From NCBI RefSeq assembly GCF_037975245.1, contig NC_092573.1, positions 14,900,001 to 14,964,000 on the forward strand: a DNA stretch of 64,000 nt, read 5' to 3'. The DNA comes from Apostichopus japonicus. Taxonomy: Eukaryota; Echinodermata; Holothuroidea; Aspidochirotida; Stichopodidae. The notes beneath the pieces were generated by a model that was not told the DNA's origin, ran no database searches, and saw only the letters and a program-made list of their open reading frames with translations. The translations under genes were made by a program, and so were the position numbers. Shown here piece by piece: positions 1 to 11,953 of the stretch (the first letter of the stretch is position 1; each line of letters starts with the position of its first letter).

Positions 1-190
1 TGGTGTTAAATTTGTATTCTTTTTGGAGTGCATATTTGCCAACACCAGCGGGTGTTAAATTAACACCAAGTTGAGAATCCTTTTCTTTACACCACAAAGG
101 GTGTTAAATTATCTTTGGTGTTGATATTGTTACTCTGGTTGGTGTAAAATTAACACTAACTGAATTGATTTTAACACCAAAAATGGTGTT
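1..190. repeat. GTGTTAA-rich repeat at left edge
   Basis: At least six copies of GGTGTTAAATT or its complement AATTTAACACC lie in the first 190 bases, some as back-to-back palindromes. The block begins at or before the window edge. A weaker block of the same words lies at 7187-7250, so the two bracket the CIDE-N gene. Nothing coding is seen here. Confidence 0.7.
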
Positions 191-1374
191 ATTTAGATCT
201 TCCCACTGATGTTGAATTGCAAGTTTTTTATCCAATCCAGATCGTGTTAATTCTGTATTTTGTAAAACACCTTTCCAAGGTATCGCCCAAGTCTGGGCTG
301 GACAATACGCATAAGCAATAAACAACAGATAAAAGCCATAGATGCCATTTTAAATGTGTTACACGTTTTTTATATTCATCTTAGAAGCATCAGTTGTACA
401 GAAAACACCTTATTAAGTGCATAAACAAGAATGAACAAAAGCTTGTCTAACATGAGCAAGCCCATAAACTGATTAGAATCTTATTTTTTAATGAAGATAA
501 ATCAGATCATAATCCTTGCATATTATAAATGCTTAAAGTTAATATTATACCTTTGTCTTAAACTGATAAACACATGCATGGAAACCAATGGTATCACACT
601 TTAATACCCGGATGTATGTATACAATGTACACTGTGTATTCATATCTTTACACTTGAACTATAACACAGTGTTACTTTGATAATTATATGTTTGAACATA
701 ACTGAACCATTGGCAATCACATAACACTGATTAAAAGGTAATTTGTAGCATGTTCTCTAATATTCTAGCTGGCGAAACAATTTAATAACTGTTCACAGAT
801 AAAAACAATTGTTAGAAACGAACACTGACTGGGTTACTTCAGCCAAAAAATGTACAAAATTAACTCATTGAAAAATTATGTGCCTTGCACAGACATAAGT
901 GTATGATCACATCTGGATTGAATCCTCAGTAATGACAGTGGTTTGAAGTCAACAAGTTCACTGGTTTTCCTGACATAAGTCTGCTGAGGTACTGCCTCTT
1001 TCACAGCAAATCCATGAAACAATGGTTTGTAAAACAGTGTGCTACAAACAAAATTCTAACAAAATTTTTTATGGTGGAGTATAAGGATCGCGAGATACAA
1101 TGTCTCAATTTGACAAAGAAAACGTGGTGAAAATGACTGATTGAAGGTCAATTTTGACCGAAAATGTTAGGTCACTCGCAAATTATAAGAATATGTGAAA
1201 ATGAGAGTGCGACAGTTGGAAAGTTTAAAGTGCGACAGTCGCAACCCCCCACACCCCCTCTAGCGACGTCCATGCCCATGACAGACATATCTCCCCCGCA
1301 CACTTGTAAATGCATGCAATCCACAGTCTAATAGCATACATGACACCAGTCAGAATACTTTGTGTCATACTCAC
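190..1374. other. Gene-free flank, possible 3' part of the CIDE-N gene
   Basis: AT-rich sequence with no convincing exon. The minus-strand exon that ends at 1375 has a good donor (GTGAGT), so at least one further exon should lie here or beyond the window. I could not pick it out: the open stretch near 900-1030 on the minus strand has no family match that I recognise. Confidence 0.4.
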
Positions 1375-4300
1375 AAGGCCTCGAGTAATCTTGAATTGTG
1401 GAAATTCCTCTATTATATGCCCTGCTGAATTCATAGCATTGACCATGTTTCTCCTCACTAATAGAGTATTTTTCATCCTCTCAAAGACCAAATTAGAATC
1501 TGTAGATACAGCAGGGGTATGTTTCATCAAGTTTACATCTGCTGTAGTGTTATCTTCAGATTGCAGGTAATCAGACACAGCAGGTAATGGCCTTTTAAGC
1601 ATGGGGTCTCCATCTTGCTTGCAGGCAGGGTCCTTTGGAGTTACGTTTGATTGTTCAGAATGATGTTCTCCTCTATTGACGTTTTTTTATCCTTGCTGCA
1701 AGGAATCCTCCTTTGGTTCTTTCATCATAAAAAGCTTCCTGAAAATAATAATGAAATGTACTTAGTACTAGCTGTGGTTCATTTTATGTACCACTCTCCA
1801 GTTGGAGATTTCTTAATAGCATTTCCCAAGTTAAGCTGTAGGTTGAAAATTGCTAGGAGTTTTCATAAGTAGCTTCCAAGACATCTTTACCATCAAAAAC
1901 ACTCTCAGAAATTATGAGTATGTGGCAGTAATTTTAGTTTGAACTAGCAAAACTACAGCGCTTATACAAGAGACCTTTAACCACAACTTCCTCTGTTTCT
2001 ACTGAAGTCATGGGCATCTAAAGGAAGAATTGCAAAGGGGGGGGGGGGGATGAAATGTTTTCCATGGCAATGTCCAGTTCCAAATCATGCATGTCCCAAC
2101 ATTTTAAGTGAGAAAAAAAAGTTCTCCTCTTGTCCTGGAAAGATCATGATACCTATAATGTAAAATTTGACTGGCCCTGCATTAGACAAACCATTTCCCC
2201 TCCTATGCATGTATGCCTTTTCCCTGCATTTAATGTTAAACTATGATACTGCAGAACAACTGTTTTGAAGTATAGTTCCAAAATTTACAATAATGTCCCT
2301 ATGACAGCGAGTGTTTAATCCAAAAACCCTTGGTGGGGGTCTTGGGTCCTCCTGCAGTTTATTTAAATTAATTACTTACATGACCTGTTGGTGTGTATGG
2401 GTCTTGAAGGTTTTCAAACAGGTTGACAATACCGACTGCATTTTTCTTTTTTTCTTTTTGTGACCGTAGGTGGCGTCCGTCTGTGATGGTAGATGTAGGG
2501 GGAAATAAAGTGTATTATAATATGGTGTAATAGTATATTATATCATAATAAAGTGTGATATTAGTGTATTAGATGTTTGCCTTACTAAATGAGTGATTAC
2601 TTAAAGGCCCTTTTCTCTCACTTCAAATCTGCCATAAACCTGCAATACTGGTCAGTTCAAATGTTGTGTATTCTTAAAAACAACAATGGACCAATGCTGA
2701 ATTTAATAACCTGGGCCTTGAAATTCACTTGCACAGAGGAGAAAGGGGTCTTTAAAGGCGCTCAGCTATCTGCTGTATTGGTCAGAGCTCCCAAATATAA
2801 CATGCTATGAACTAGGAAAGTTTCTAACATAATGAAATTGAACTGCCTGGGTTAGCCCAACTAAGTTTGTGTACACAATTTCAATAACATGTGTCTTTCA
2901 GCATATGGTATTGTCTGTGGAGAATATTTAAAATGAAAAGCAATACCTGGTGTTCAATGGTTAATACTGATCATGTCACATCACTGTCCTTGAAAGCAAA
3001 CACATTTTTTCTATTATTGTGCTAATTTGGGGCCAATGCAGGAGATCTTTAAGGCTAAGTTTACAATGGATCCCCAGCTCAGGATCAGATCTGACAAAGC
3101 AACAGACAACTCATTCTGTAACAGGAACATACCAATTAGCCTGGTTAAAAATTGGCACAACTGTGGCAGTCAGAAATTGTTACTGCCACTCTCCAATTTC
3201 CCAACTATCTTCATGGGTTGACCAGCTAAATGTTTCATCAATGGAGCACTTACATACTTACATGTGTCAATTAATCCATGTTCATAGACATGTTAAAGTT
3301 TTAAACATTTCATTGCAGCAATCATGATTTTCTATGTTTACAACTACAAAAATAAAACTTACCCATGTACTTCCATCATGTTAGCAACTACAATGTTTAC
3401 CAACAATCTCCTGGACTTTTCGTTCAGACACTTTTGGGCTCTGTATTCAGCTAAAACAGTGGCTCCACTTGCACTTTTTTTGAAGAACTGCACTTATGAG
3501 CTTTAATAAAGTGTAGAAAAAAATACAAGGATTCTTGAAAGTTGTAATGAACTTTAGAGATTCATAATTAGAGCTTTTGTAACATAAATTAGTAAAAGAC
3601 CTTCATTCTTTTTATTTTAATATTAGTATTGTTTTCTAATGTCCTTTGAAATCCTAAATTGGATACCCAAAGACCATTCCAAATCCAGAGATGACTTCTA
3701 CAGGAGATCTTCCCAGCATCAAAACGTCAGTCCCACTTATTTTCCCACCAAATCCATTCATATTTTACATTGGTGACACCCACCTCAACCCATAATGCTT
3801 AAGGCTACATCAATTTGTTAGGTTATTGACTGTTCAGAATCTTGCAAATTAATAGCAAATATGAAAATCTCAAAAGTAATATTTCTGTTCTGTCCAGATG
3901 TCAAACCCCAAATCCAACACCAATGTATGCAGCTTCTTGAGTTGTTTTATGCTATATCCAAAGTCTTTGGGAGCAAAGTGGATTCAAGCATTATTAATAA
4001 ATACAATACATTTTCACAAAGATTGTTACATGCTAAGGAGGATACCAAAACTTTCTAATTGGAGCAAATGTTTTGCCATGTTGCAGGTTTCCATTGAATG
4101 GTATAAAGCCCTCAACATTAAAAGAAATGTTTAAATGTGATTACCTCAGCTGCCTCATCTGTTGTTGCTTCTGTTTCCCTAAATCTTTTCATGGGAGGTG
4201 CAGAACTGGTGGAGGGAAGATTAGCATAATCTTGAGTATCATCTTCCTCAGAAATTACATCAGTATCTGAATTGCTGTCTATTTTAACCCTTGCAGCTGC

Positions 4301-5276
4301 TGGAGATACTAAATAAAAGAAAATCTGCTGTTAAGCACATAGCTAGAGATAGGTGAACACATTTCTTGTAATGAATAGGAATGTGCATTTTCTAACAATC
4401 CATGAACTGATAACCAGTCAAATTTTTCAATCCGTTAACCAGTAATCAATCCTACAACCACACAAAAAATGGCAATTAATGTAACACATTGATTTCAAAA
4501 CTTCACAGAACTAGCCATAAGAACCAGACATTAAAACTGCCGCAGAGCTGCTACCCCTTAGTTGCAATTAAGTCTTATCTGTTTTGCTGTACTTGCATAT
4601 ACCCTCACTACATGAGACATTTCTTCAAATCTTCTGTGTTTTGCGTTTGGGAATTGCCAAAATTATGGGAAAAACAGTACAACGCTGATAAACTGCAGTC
4701 AAAATTCAACGTTCAACCCTTGTTATCTTGACCATATGATTGTGACTGCCACTGTATAAACTATGCTTACACACTACTCTCAATGTGGTATGGAAAGTAA
4801 ACAAAATTCCCAATTTGAAATGCTGGGGATCAAGGAGCCAGTCTAAGGTGTTATCCACCAAACGAGGCGAAAACAACAACAAATGTCATTTTTGAGGAAC
4901 CTCTGGGATCTTTTCTGTGACAAAAGGTATAGGCTTATTCCTAATTAAGGAAATGTTGTCAGAGATCCCACCACACTAACCTTCATTTTCCCATTGGAAA
5001 CACATCTGGTTATTCATGTAAGCAGAGTATTTTGCGTTGTCTGTAGCTCCTTATTTGCCACTAACCCCACTTTTCACCTCTCTTTAACACCATGATGGCT
5101 GTGTTTGGCTCCATTTCAAGGAGAGGTACAAGAGAATCTTCATCAAACTCTGCTCCATCCTTTTCTATCCACAAGTATCACATCTTCAGCAATTTTGAAT
5201 TTCTTCTTTGCTGTATCATATATGAAAGAAAATAGAATAAACCAGCAAGTATCATACTTTTGATTTAGTCATGAAG

Positions 5277-5471
5277 CCTGAAATAGGTCTGTACGCATTA
5301 AATTTAACAGCCCTTGACCTTGTATCATTAAATTTACTCCCTTAAGTTGGCCTGCACATATACTTAAGTCTATTTTGTTAGGACTAAGCCCTGAAATAGG
5401 TCTGTACGCATTAAATTTAACAGCCCTTGACCTTGTATCATTAAATTTACTCCCTTAAGTTGGCCTGCACA
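5277..5471. repeat. Tandem duplication, 113-bp period, two copies
   Basis: The block starting CCTGAAATAGGTCTGTACGC at 5277 recurs at 5390, and about 82 bases of each copy match almost perfectly. It lies in intron 1 of the CIDE-N gene. No coding content. Confidence 0.85.
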
Positions 5472-5889
5472 GAGAGCGTCATGTCTAACTCATGCTCAAA
5501 GTCATTTTTCTCAGCAAATTGCATGTTTGCAAGATAGTATACAAACAGAAACATAGTGACCAAAAGTTGGGGCTTCATTTGTCTGAATTTGTAATTCAAA
5601 TGGTAAAAACTGCTGATTTTTTATGAATTTGCCCTAACAAGGCAATTAGCCAACATTTAATGGTAATAAAACTACCATATAGACTGCAATACATTCACCC
5701 TACACATGCCTTGCAGAAAAAGCCTACAGTGAAATCACTTAGACCTGCAGTACAAGTTTTACTTTGAAAATCAAGATTGACAATGTAAATATGTAATGCA
5801 GTGCTTCAAAATTATCTACTTTTTTGCCTTTCTAAGCATGTACGCTAGACATATGCTTCCTTTCGCAGTCAAAAGTTGGCCAAAACCAA

Positions 5890-6790
5890 CATAACAAACA
5901 AGCTTTACATAGTTTCTTTTAATCTAAGATATGCAGTCTGTCATCAATTGGAAATATTGGAAATCATATAAGGCCTATCACATATTTGGTCTTTGTGTTG
6001 GCTAAATCTGCATCAAATGTTCTTGTGGATTATTGAGGGATGCAAGCTACTAGGCATGAAATTTGATGCCCTATGGCTTTCCAGTGTAACAATTTCATTT
6101 AAGCCTACTAACTACTTATAATAAAAAGTCTATTCATGAACACAGAGATGATTAGACATGCTCAACAGCAAGAGATTCAATGCAACTTATTTATTATGTC
6201 TTTCGACAGCAGCTTAATGCAGCACGAAACGATTGAGAACCCACCTCAAAATTATATTGCTTGCATTATAATCAGTGTGATGATGAGTGTGAGGCTATTT
6301 AAGGGCCTTACTCTAGTCTTAGCCTAGTTTTGTTGGTGGCCAATAGAACTGTAGGCCTCAACTTACAGTAGGGGTACGTCCTTATTAAGTTAAACTAGCT
6401 GGGGCGTAAACTATACATATAGGCTAGGTCAAGTCGTCGACGACCCTTTGAACTGGGCTAGGCTACATCATACAGGCATTATATTCGAGTCTATGGAGTA
6501 TGGAGTAGGCTAATGGTATAACTATCACTCTCCATTTCACATTGAATTAGTAAAAGGGAAAGAAGTACTCTTAATTTAAAAGTGATACATATAATAGTGA
6601 TACACAGCCCTGTTCAAGGGAAAGTAGTAATTAAACTGCCAGTTCTATAGGCTTACGCAATGATTTATAACGTTACAAATGATCTATAGGCCTAGGCTTT
6701 GGGCCTGTAGAGGCTTTAGGGCCTTCGGCAACAATTAGCCTAGGCCTAAGTTACGCAATAGGCTTCCGTTAGGCATCTGCCTATGATGAA
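5890..6790. repeat. TAGGCCTA-rich intron segment
   Basis: Intron 1 of the CIDE-N gene carries well over a dozen TAGGC/GCCTA words, several fused as TAGGCCTAGG, densest at 6330-6790. The spacing is irregular, so this is not a simple tandem array. The same word clusters in first introns of DAP3 (near 58940-59005) and SERF (near 61510-61545). Confidence 0.6.
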
Positions 6791-7186
6791 GTTATGAAAG
6801 GCAACCTTCCCTTGCCTCCGTGGATTGCCTATCATTTCACGAGAAAGTTAAAACCTATAGGCTATACACAGCTTATCTCCAAAAGAATGCATACCTGTTT
6901 CAATCAAATCTCTGAATTCCTTGAACACCACAACTTTCCTTTCTTCATTTCGAAAATAAACGAACATATTGCCCCCTTCGTTTGCACCTCGTCTGCTTTG
7001 CGCAACTTTGGCTGTAACAGCTTCGCCGACAATATCGATATGATAATTACTGCCACTACTATGGACCAATTAGGAGTCCCGATTTCTATGACATCATGTA
7101 TTTACGCGTTAAGGAGAGTAACTTGGAAAGGGATTGGCTGAAACTTCTACCTGAACGAGGTTGAAGGTCAGATTGCATTCTCTTTG

Positions 7187-7250
7187 GTGTCAAATCAACA
7201 CTGAATTCAACACCGACAAGCTAAATCCAAAATGTTAACACCGGAGTTTT
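7187..7250. repeat. GTGTTAA/TTAACAC motif cluster
   Basis: Contains GGTGTCAAATCAACAC, TTCAACACCG and GTTAACACCGG close together just upstream of the CIDE-N start codon. It matches the word set of the block at 1-190 and could be the other end of one mobile unit. Confidence 0.5.
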
Positions 7251-7259
7251 TGATTGAAT

Positions 7260-8590
7260 TCAATCCTCCAGATTTTTAGACAATCAGTAGTTTACGTCGT
7301 CCTCTTCAAAACCCAGGTATCAAAAAGAGTGATGATGACTCAGAAAACGGCCCCCAAATCAATACAGTAGGTCACTATAGAGCTATCAACCTTTCAGGCG
7401 AACGTGCACTACTTTTCACTTATTGTGATGCGACACCAACACGCACGTAGTCAGAACTTTGCAGAGATTACGAAATCACGATATTTGTCTCTTTTAGAAT
7501 TGCTTTTCCCCTTTGTCCTATATAACATTTAAGACGTTATCATTTGCGGGTTAAAGACTTAAACAATTCAGAAAAAACAGGGTAACATATTCGACTTTTT
7601 ATATGTTTGTTTTAAAATCCTCTATATTATTACTTGGGAGGTAATCATATATTGTTGGTCTATTATAAACTCCAAGGGAAAACATTGAATTGACTTGCAA
7701 CCTTCCACAGGTAAAGTGGGTATATGCCGAGTACTATCCAAATATGTGGTTACCATAGTCACATCCGCTAATGTCACCCATAATGAATCGTTCATGAAGT
7801 GTGTGTTTGCGGTGAGTCAGTAAACATCAGGTATAGATGGCTCTCTTGTACTTTATTCCTAGATGACTTACATTAAATACTATAGTGATATCACTGAGCA
7901 ACATGATAAGTAGAGAACAAACAGTTCCATTATACATGTGAAGTGCCTGTATTCGAAAATACTTCTGTAAAAATTCAATTGTCACGAAGTACCGAGATAT
8001 TATATATATAACACACTTGCCAATAAAAGTACAACTGTGAGTTGATAAAGATATCAACGTGACATGCTTTCTTCAAGAAATCGCAAGTATGTCTTGTTCT
8101 ACAAAGGGTTCATATACTCAGCGAAAAAAAAAATCGCCAGAAAACAGAGTATAGCTTCCAACCTGCAGATGAAACGACTTTAAACAGGGGTTGGTATGTG
8201 GGGAAGGGGCGGGGGGAGGTCAAATTACCGACAACTTGATCAAACGTTTTTCGGATTATTGCTACTCTGTAAGGGATTACAATTAATCAAACTAATCCTT
8301 CCTCCTAAATGTTTGCCTCAGAAAGTTAATCAGTGCTTAGTCGGAATAGTTCGACTACATTGTTGTTTAGGATTTTAGTTTTTAATAATACATGAAGCAA
8401 AATATAATAGATTCAATACGAAATGTTGGATTTAGGCAGTTCAATGATAAGCTCAGACTTGAACAGTTGGATAGATTAAGAACCATAACCCTCTTATTAT
8501 TAAATATAATACAAGCAAACTGCCGTGATTATTGAAATATGGGTATCAAACAGAATTCATATGCTCCTTTAATACCCAGTTTCCTCTATA
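7260..8590. other. Intergenic, no gene seen
   Basis: Mixed AT-rich sequence with only short random open frames and a short G-rich tract near 8200-8218. No repeat family or RNA gene recognised. It may include the promoter of the minus-strand CIDE-N gene, but no TATA box or initiator stands out. Confidence 0.5.
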
Positions 8591-8602
8591 TATAGTTCCC
8601 AA

Positions 8603-8970
8603 CAGTGGCGTAGGAAGGTACTTTTGAGTGGGGGGGCTGAAGACTGATGGTCGGCCTGGGGGAGGGGTCTAAGGGGAGGGGGTGTCCCCCTCCCCTTTGG
8701 AATTTTTTGCATTTCCAGGTGGCCTCAGATGCAATTTGGTGCAATATAGCACACTTCAACACCCACTCCAATTTGTAAACTTTATTTTGTATTTTCAGCT
8801 GGCCTTAGATGCAATTTGGTGCTCCAAATGAGATTTTTTTCTCATTTGGAAATGAAAAAGGGGTTTTCTGACTTGCGGAGCGGGGGGGCGGAATGATACT
8901 TCCGCCCCTCCGCATTTTTCACTGGGGGGGCTGGCGCCCCCAGCCCCCCCCCCCGGTTCCTACGCCCTTG
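8603..8970. mobile_element. Short non-autonomous hAT element (368 bp)
   Basis: Terminal inverted repeats are CAGTGGCGTAGGAAGG at the left and the imperfect complement GGTTCCTACGCCCTTG at the right. The flanking 8-bp duplication GTTCCCAA (8595-8602 and 8971-8978) is perfect, which is the hAT signature. There is no transposase frame. Inside lies a G-rich hairpin (8672-8697) shared with other elements in this window, and the right end has a long C run. Confidence 0.92.
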
Positions 8971-8978
8971 GTTCCCAA

Positions 8979-11326
8979 TAAGATTTGAAGCATATTTACT
9001 CAAAAACCTCGAAATTGCCAAGACCAGAATTCTTGGATAATTTCCCTCATCCTGCCCAAATGCAAATAAATTCGAGTGTACTTCCACGCACAAACTTCTC
9101 AGAATTGTTCAACCATCACTTCGATATGAATATGCATATATTCATATACCATTCTATACCCATTCTATACCAATATTTAACAAACACTTGACACAAAATC
9201 AAAGTGCAATCAGATTTTCTTTTCTGTTTTTTTGTTGTCATTTGAACAAACATTTGTTTTAAGGTGTTGTGTTTTACCGGGTACCAAAGAATATATATCT
9301 TTAGCAACTGTCAAAGGCATCAGTTGCAATATTGACATAGCAACCCACTATTACTTACTGGTACTGCTAACAAAGCAATAACAAAACGTAACCTTCAGGC
9401 TAATGACATTCAAGCAGAAGGGGAAAAAACATAAATTCAGTCACTTCTTGTTCTTCGTGATCGGTATTTGGTGGAGTCGTACGGAGACTAAAGACAACAG
9501 GAGATCAAGGTATAGGTACGTTTGCATTGCATTGAGTGTGTAGGCAGCACACTCTGTAGTATCTTACAGTATATTGCAATAGTATATATATATATATATA
9601 TTACATATTATTACAGTATATTACAGATATATGTATATGTATATATATATATATTAATATATATTATATTTATATTTATATATATATGTAATATATATAT
9701 TATTATATATTATAATCGAATATTATTATTATCATCATCATTATTATTATTATTTTTATTTAGACAAAAGCAGAGAAATAAGATATGACTCATAATTTCA
9801 CAAATAAGGATTCTGTTTTAGGGAATATCCTGGTATTTTCGGTCCCATGACCTTCGACAGCAATACTTGGCAACGGGAATGAAAAGTAAAAAAAAGTAAT
9901 ATAATGAACGTAAAAGACCAGAACATCTACAAATTATATTTGGTGTGTAGAAATTTCTACAGAAACTTTAATACTCTCATGAAATGAATTTACATGTTCA
10001 AAGAAAGACTCGAGCGATTCTCATCATGTGGCCAGACAAAAAATATATATTGTCACTGTATCTATATATAATAATGTTGCGGATAGCATTCGTGGCGTGT
10101 TCCGGGCTATAGGTAAAAGATTACCGCTGGACTGTCCTGGTATATAAGCCCGGTCTGTAGAGGAAACATCATGAGTAGTTTATATGTATTAAAGGAGCAT
10201 TGTCAATATTTAAATATTGTAAGCAATTGGAAACCGAAATTGATATATAAATAAATTGCCTTCTTCGTTTTGTATAGGCCCATAACATATAATCAAAATT
10301 TCCCTCAAGATAGATGGTTATAGTTGATAACTTCCTCATCAACCACTAATGAACAATAACTATACATTCAATTGGTAGTGTGTTGCAGTTATGTCACAAA
10401 AGCTGCATCAAACCTTGATGAAACATGTGACCTTACAACTAAATAATTAGCCAATAGCCTAGAACAACCACAATTCCATAGAGAATATGTAAGCAACCTA
10501 GCGTATACAGGTTTGGAGTAAACATAATACGATATAGCCTAACACTGTAAACTTACCTTGATATTAATCCAGCAGGTGCAACGATAGGGCGGACTCAATC
10601 TATTCTACCTTTAGCTTTTGCTACAGGCGGCCTTCCAAACTCCTGCATGGATTTATTTTCTTATGGAGGAAATAAACCACAAATTGAACACTTAATAAAA
10701 CAGGCGTTTAATAATTTAATTTACACTGAAATTTGCTCTTTTCCGGAAAGTGAATCAACAAGAGGTTGTGTCATGTGTGATAGTGATTTTCAGTAGTTTC
10801 TTAGCCTAAGTTCAGTTAATCTTCCCGCTGGTAGACCCACACGAAAGTAATTTAATTAGACGGGACTAGGTTCTTAAACAAAAACGAATTTACAGTGAAC
10901 ACCGCTAGATGAAAAGTTGCTAAGAAAATATTCAAACTTGCGACAGTAAAGACATGCGCAAAATGGAAACGCTTAGTTACTTCAGAGACCTTGGTATAGC
11001 ATCCATATAGCCATATAACCAAATACAAAGTGCTCCTATGATAGCCTTTGCAAAGATGTAAGGCATATACAGAGAATTTAAGAAGAAAATTCAATTTATG
11101 GGAATAGGGGATGAATCTGTTTACGTCATTTGTGGTGAGAAATAATCATTATCATGCAGTTACTGTCACATTTCTGGAATAAGAATCATTCCTTGAATTG
11201 CGGAGTGGATCTGTTGGGAAGTGAAACTACTGCTAGGAACCCAACTAACTGCATCAAATATTAAAATTACACAATATTTGATGGGACCTTGAGGATGGAA
11301 AGGACTTATCAAATGCATGAATGATA
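8979..11326. other. Intergenic with AT microsatellites
   Basis: No supported gene. A (TA)-rich, TATTA-rich stretch lies at about 9575-9760. The rest is AT-rich unique-looking sequence, and short frames here lack any recognisable domain. Confidence 0.5.
9575..9760. repeat. AT-rich microsatellite
   Basis: Interrupted (TA)n, TATTA and ATT/ATC runs. Open frames across it, rich in Tyr and Ile, are artefacts of the repeat. Confidence 0.85.
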
Positions 11327-11334
11327 CTATACAA

Positions 11335-11749
11335 CAGGGTTGTCCAACCTTTTGCAGAGGAGGGCCACATGGAATGATTATGATGAAGGAGCGGGCCGCA
11401 TGAACCCTACGCTCGATTTTTCGATTTTTTGCCTGCCGCCCAAATCAACAAAATGTGAGCACTGCGCGCGGAGCGCACTGATTTACTTTCCTTCCTGATA
11501 AAAGATAAAAGAGATGAATAAAGTCCAGCCGCCTCCCCCCCCCCCCCCCTCCGCTAAGAGTGTCACACAAACTGACCTGTATGCAGTTTTTTGGACCCAG
11601 AAGGTCCGAATGATTCATTATATAGCTTCAAATTGTTATCAATAAATCTGCTCATTAAAATTTCGCACCGTAGAGCATCTCTGGCGGGCCGGACGCAACC
11701 CTGCTGAGGGCCGGACTGTGGCCCGCGGGCCGTAGGTTGGACAACCCTG
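11335..11749. mobile_element. Short hAT element, CAGGGTTGTCCAACC family, copy 1
   Basis: Starts CAGGGTTGTCCAACC and ends with the complement GGTTGGACAACCCTG. The 8-bp target duplication CTATACAA is perfect (11327-11334 and 11750-11757). The 415-bp element has no transposase. A close copy sits at 23847-24254. This terminus resembles those of Charlie-like hAT repeats in many animals (recalled, not searched). Confidence 0.95.
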
Positions 11750-11953
11750 CTATACAATGAGGACGAAGTCTGGGGTTGGTCCAAATTAGTTATAAGCTTC
11801 TCAGTTAAGCACATCAAGATCGACATTGAATTTCTTTTCCTTTCTTTGTTTTTTGTTTTTCTTGTCTAACAGCTTCCAAACTATAACTGCGACGACACTT
11901 AACCATCCGTTATACAGGAGGACTCAGAGATAGACCCTGCACGCATTGACAAG

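Larger units (their letters stand above)
1375..7069 (-). pseudogene. CIDE-N domain plus SAMD3-like region protein gene, with two apparent frameshifts
   Basis: Exons read on the minus strand: 7069-6895 (ATG start), 5210-5066, 4308-4145, 3487-3363, a weak 26-nt exon 2914-2889, 2435-2380 and 1738-1375; splice phases agree throughout. Exons 1 and 2 together give a CIDE-N-like fold: a basic strand-helix half (FRNEERKVVVFKEFRDLIET), then KDGAEFDEDSLVPLL and a closing RGEKW, as in DFF/CIDE proteins. Exon 3 is an acidic, Ser/Thr-rich linker. Exon 4 (LNEKSRRLLVNIVVANMM), the IVNLFENLQDPYTPTGHEAFYD joint (spanning two exons) and VFERMKNTLLVRRNMVNAMN resemble SAMD3-like and related uncharacterised animal proteins. 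Two breaks are seen: one extra base near 5166-5170 in exon 2, and one in the A7 run near 1690. Both exons return to the right phase if one base is ignored, so assembly error is as likely as decay. The 3' end was not found. Role unknown. Confidence 0.6.

Noticed and set aside
6794-7141. 115-codon plus-strand frame
   Set aside because: It is the antisense shadow of exon 1 of the CIDE-N gene.
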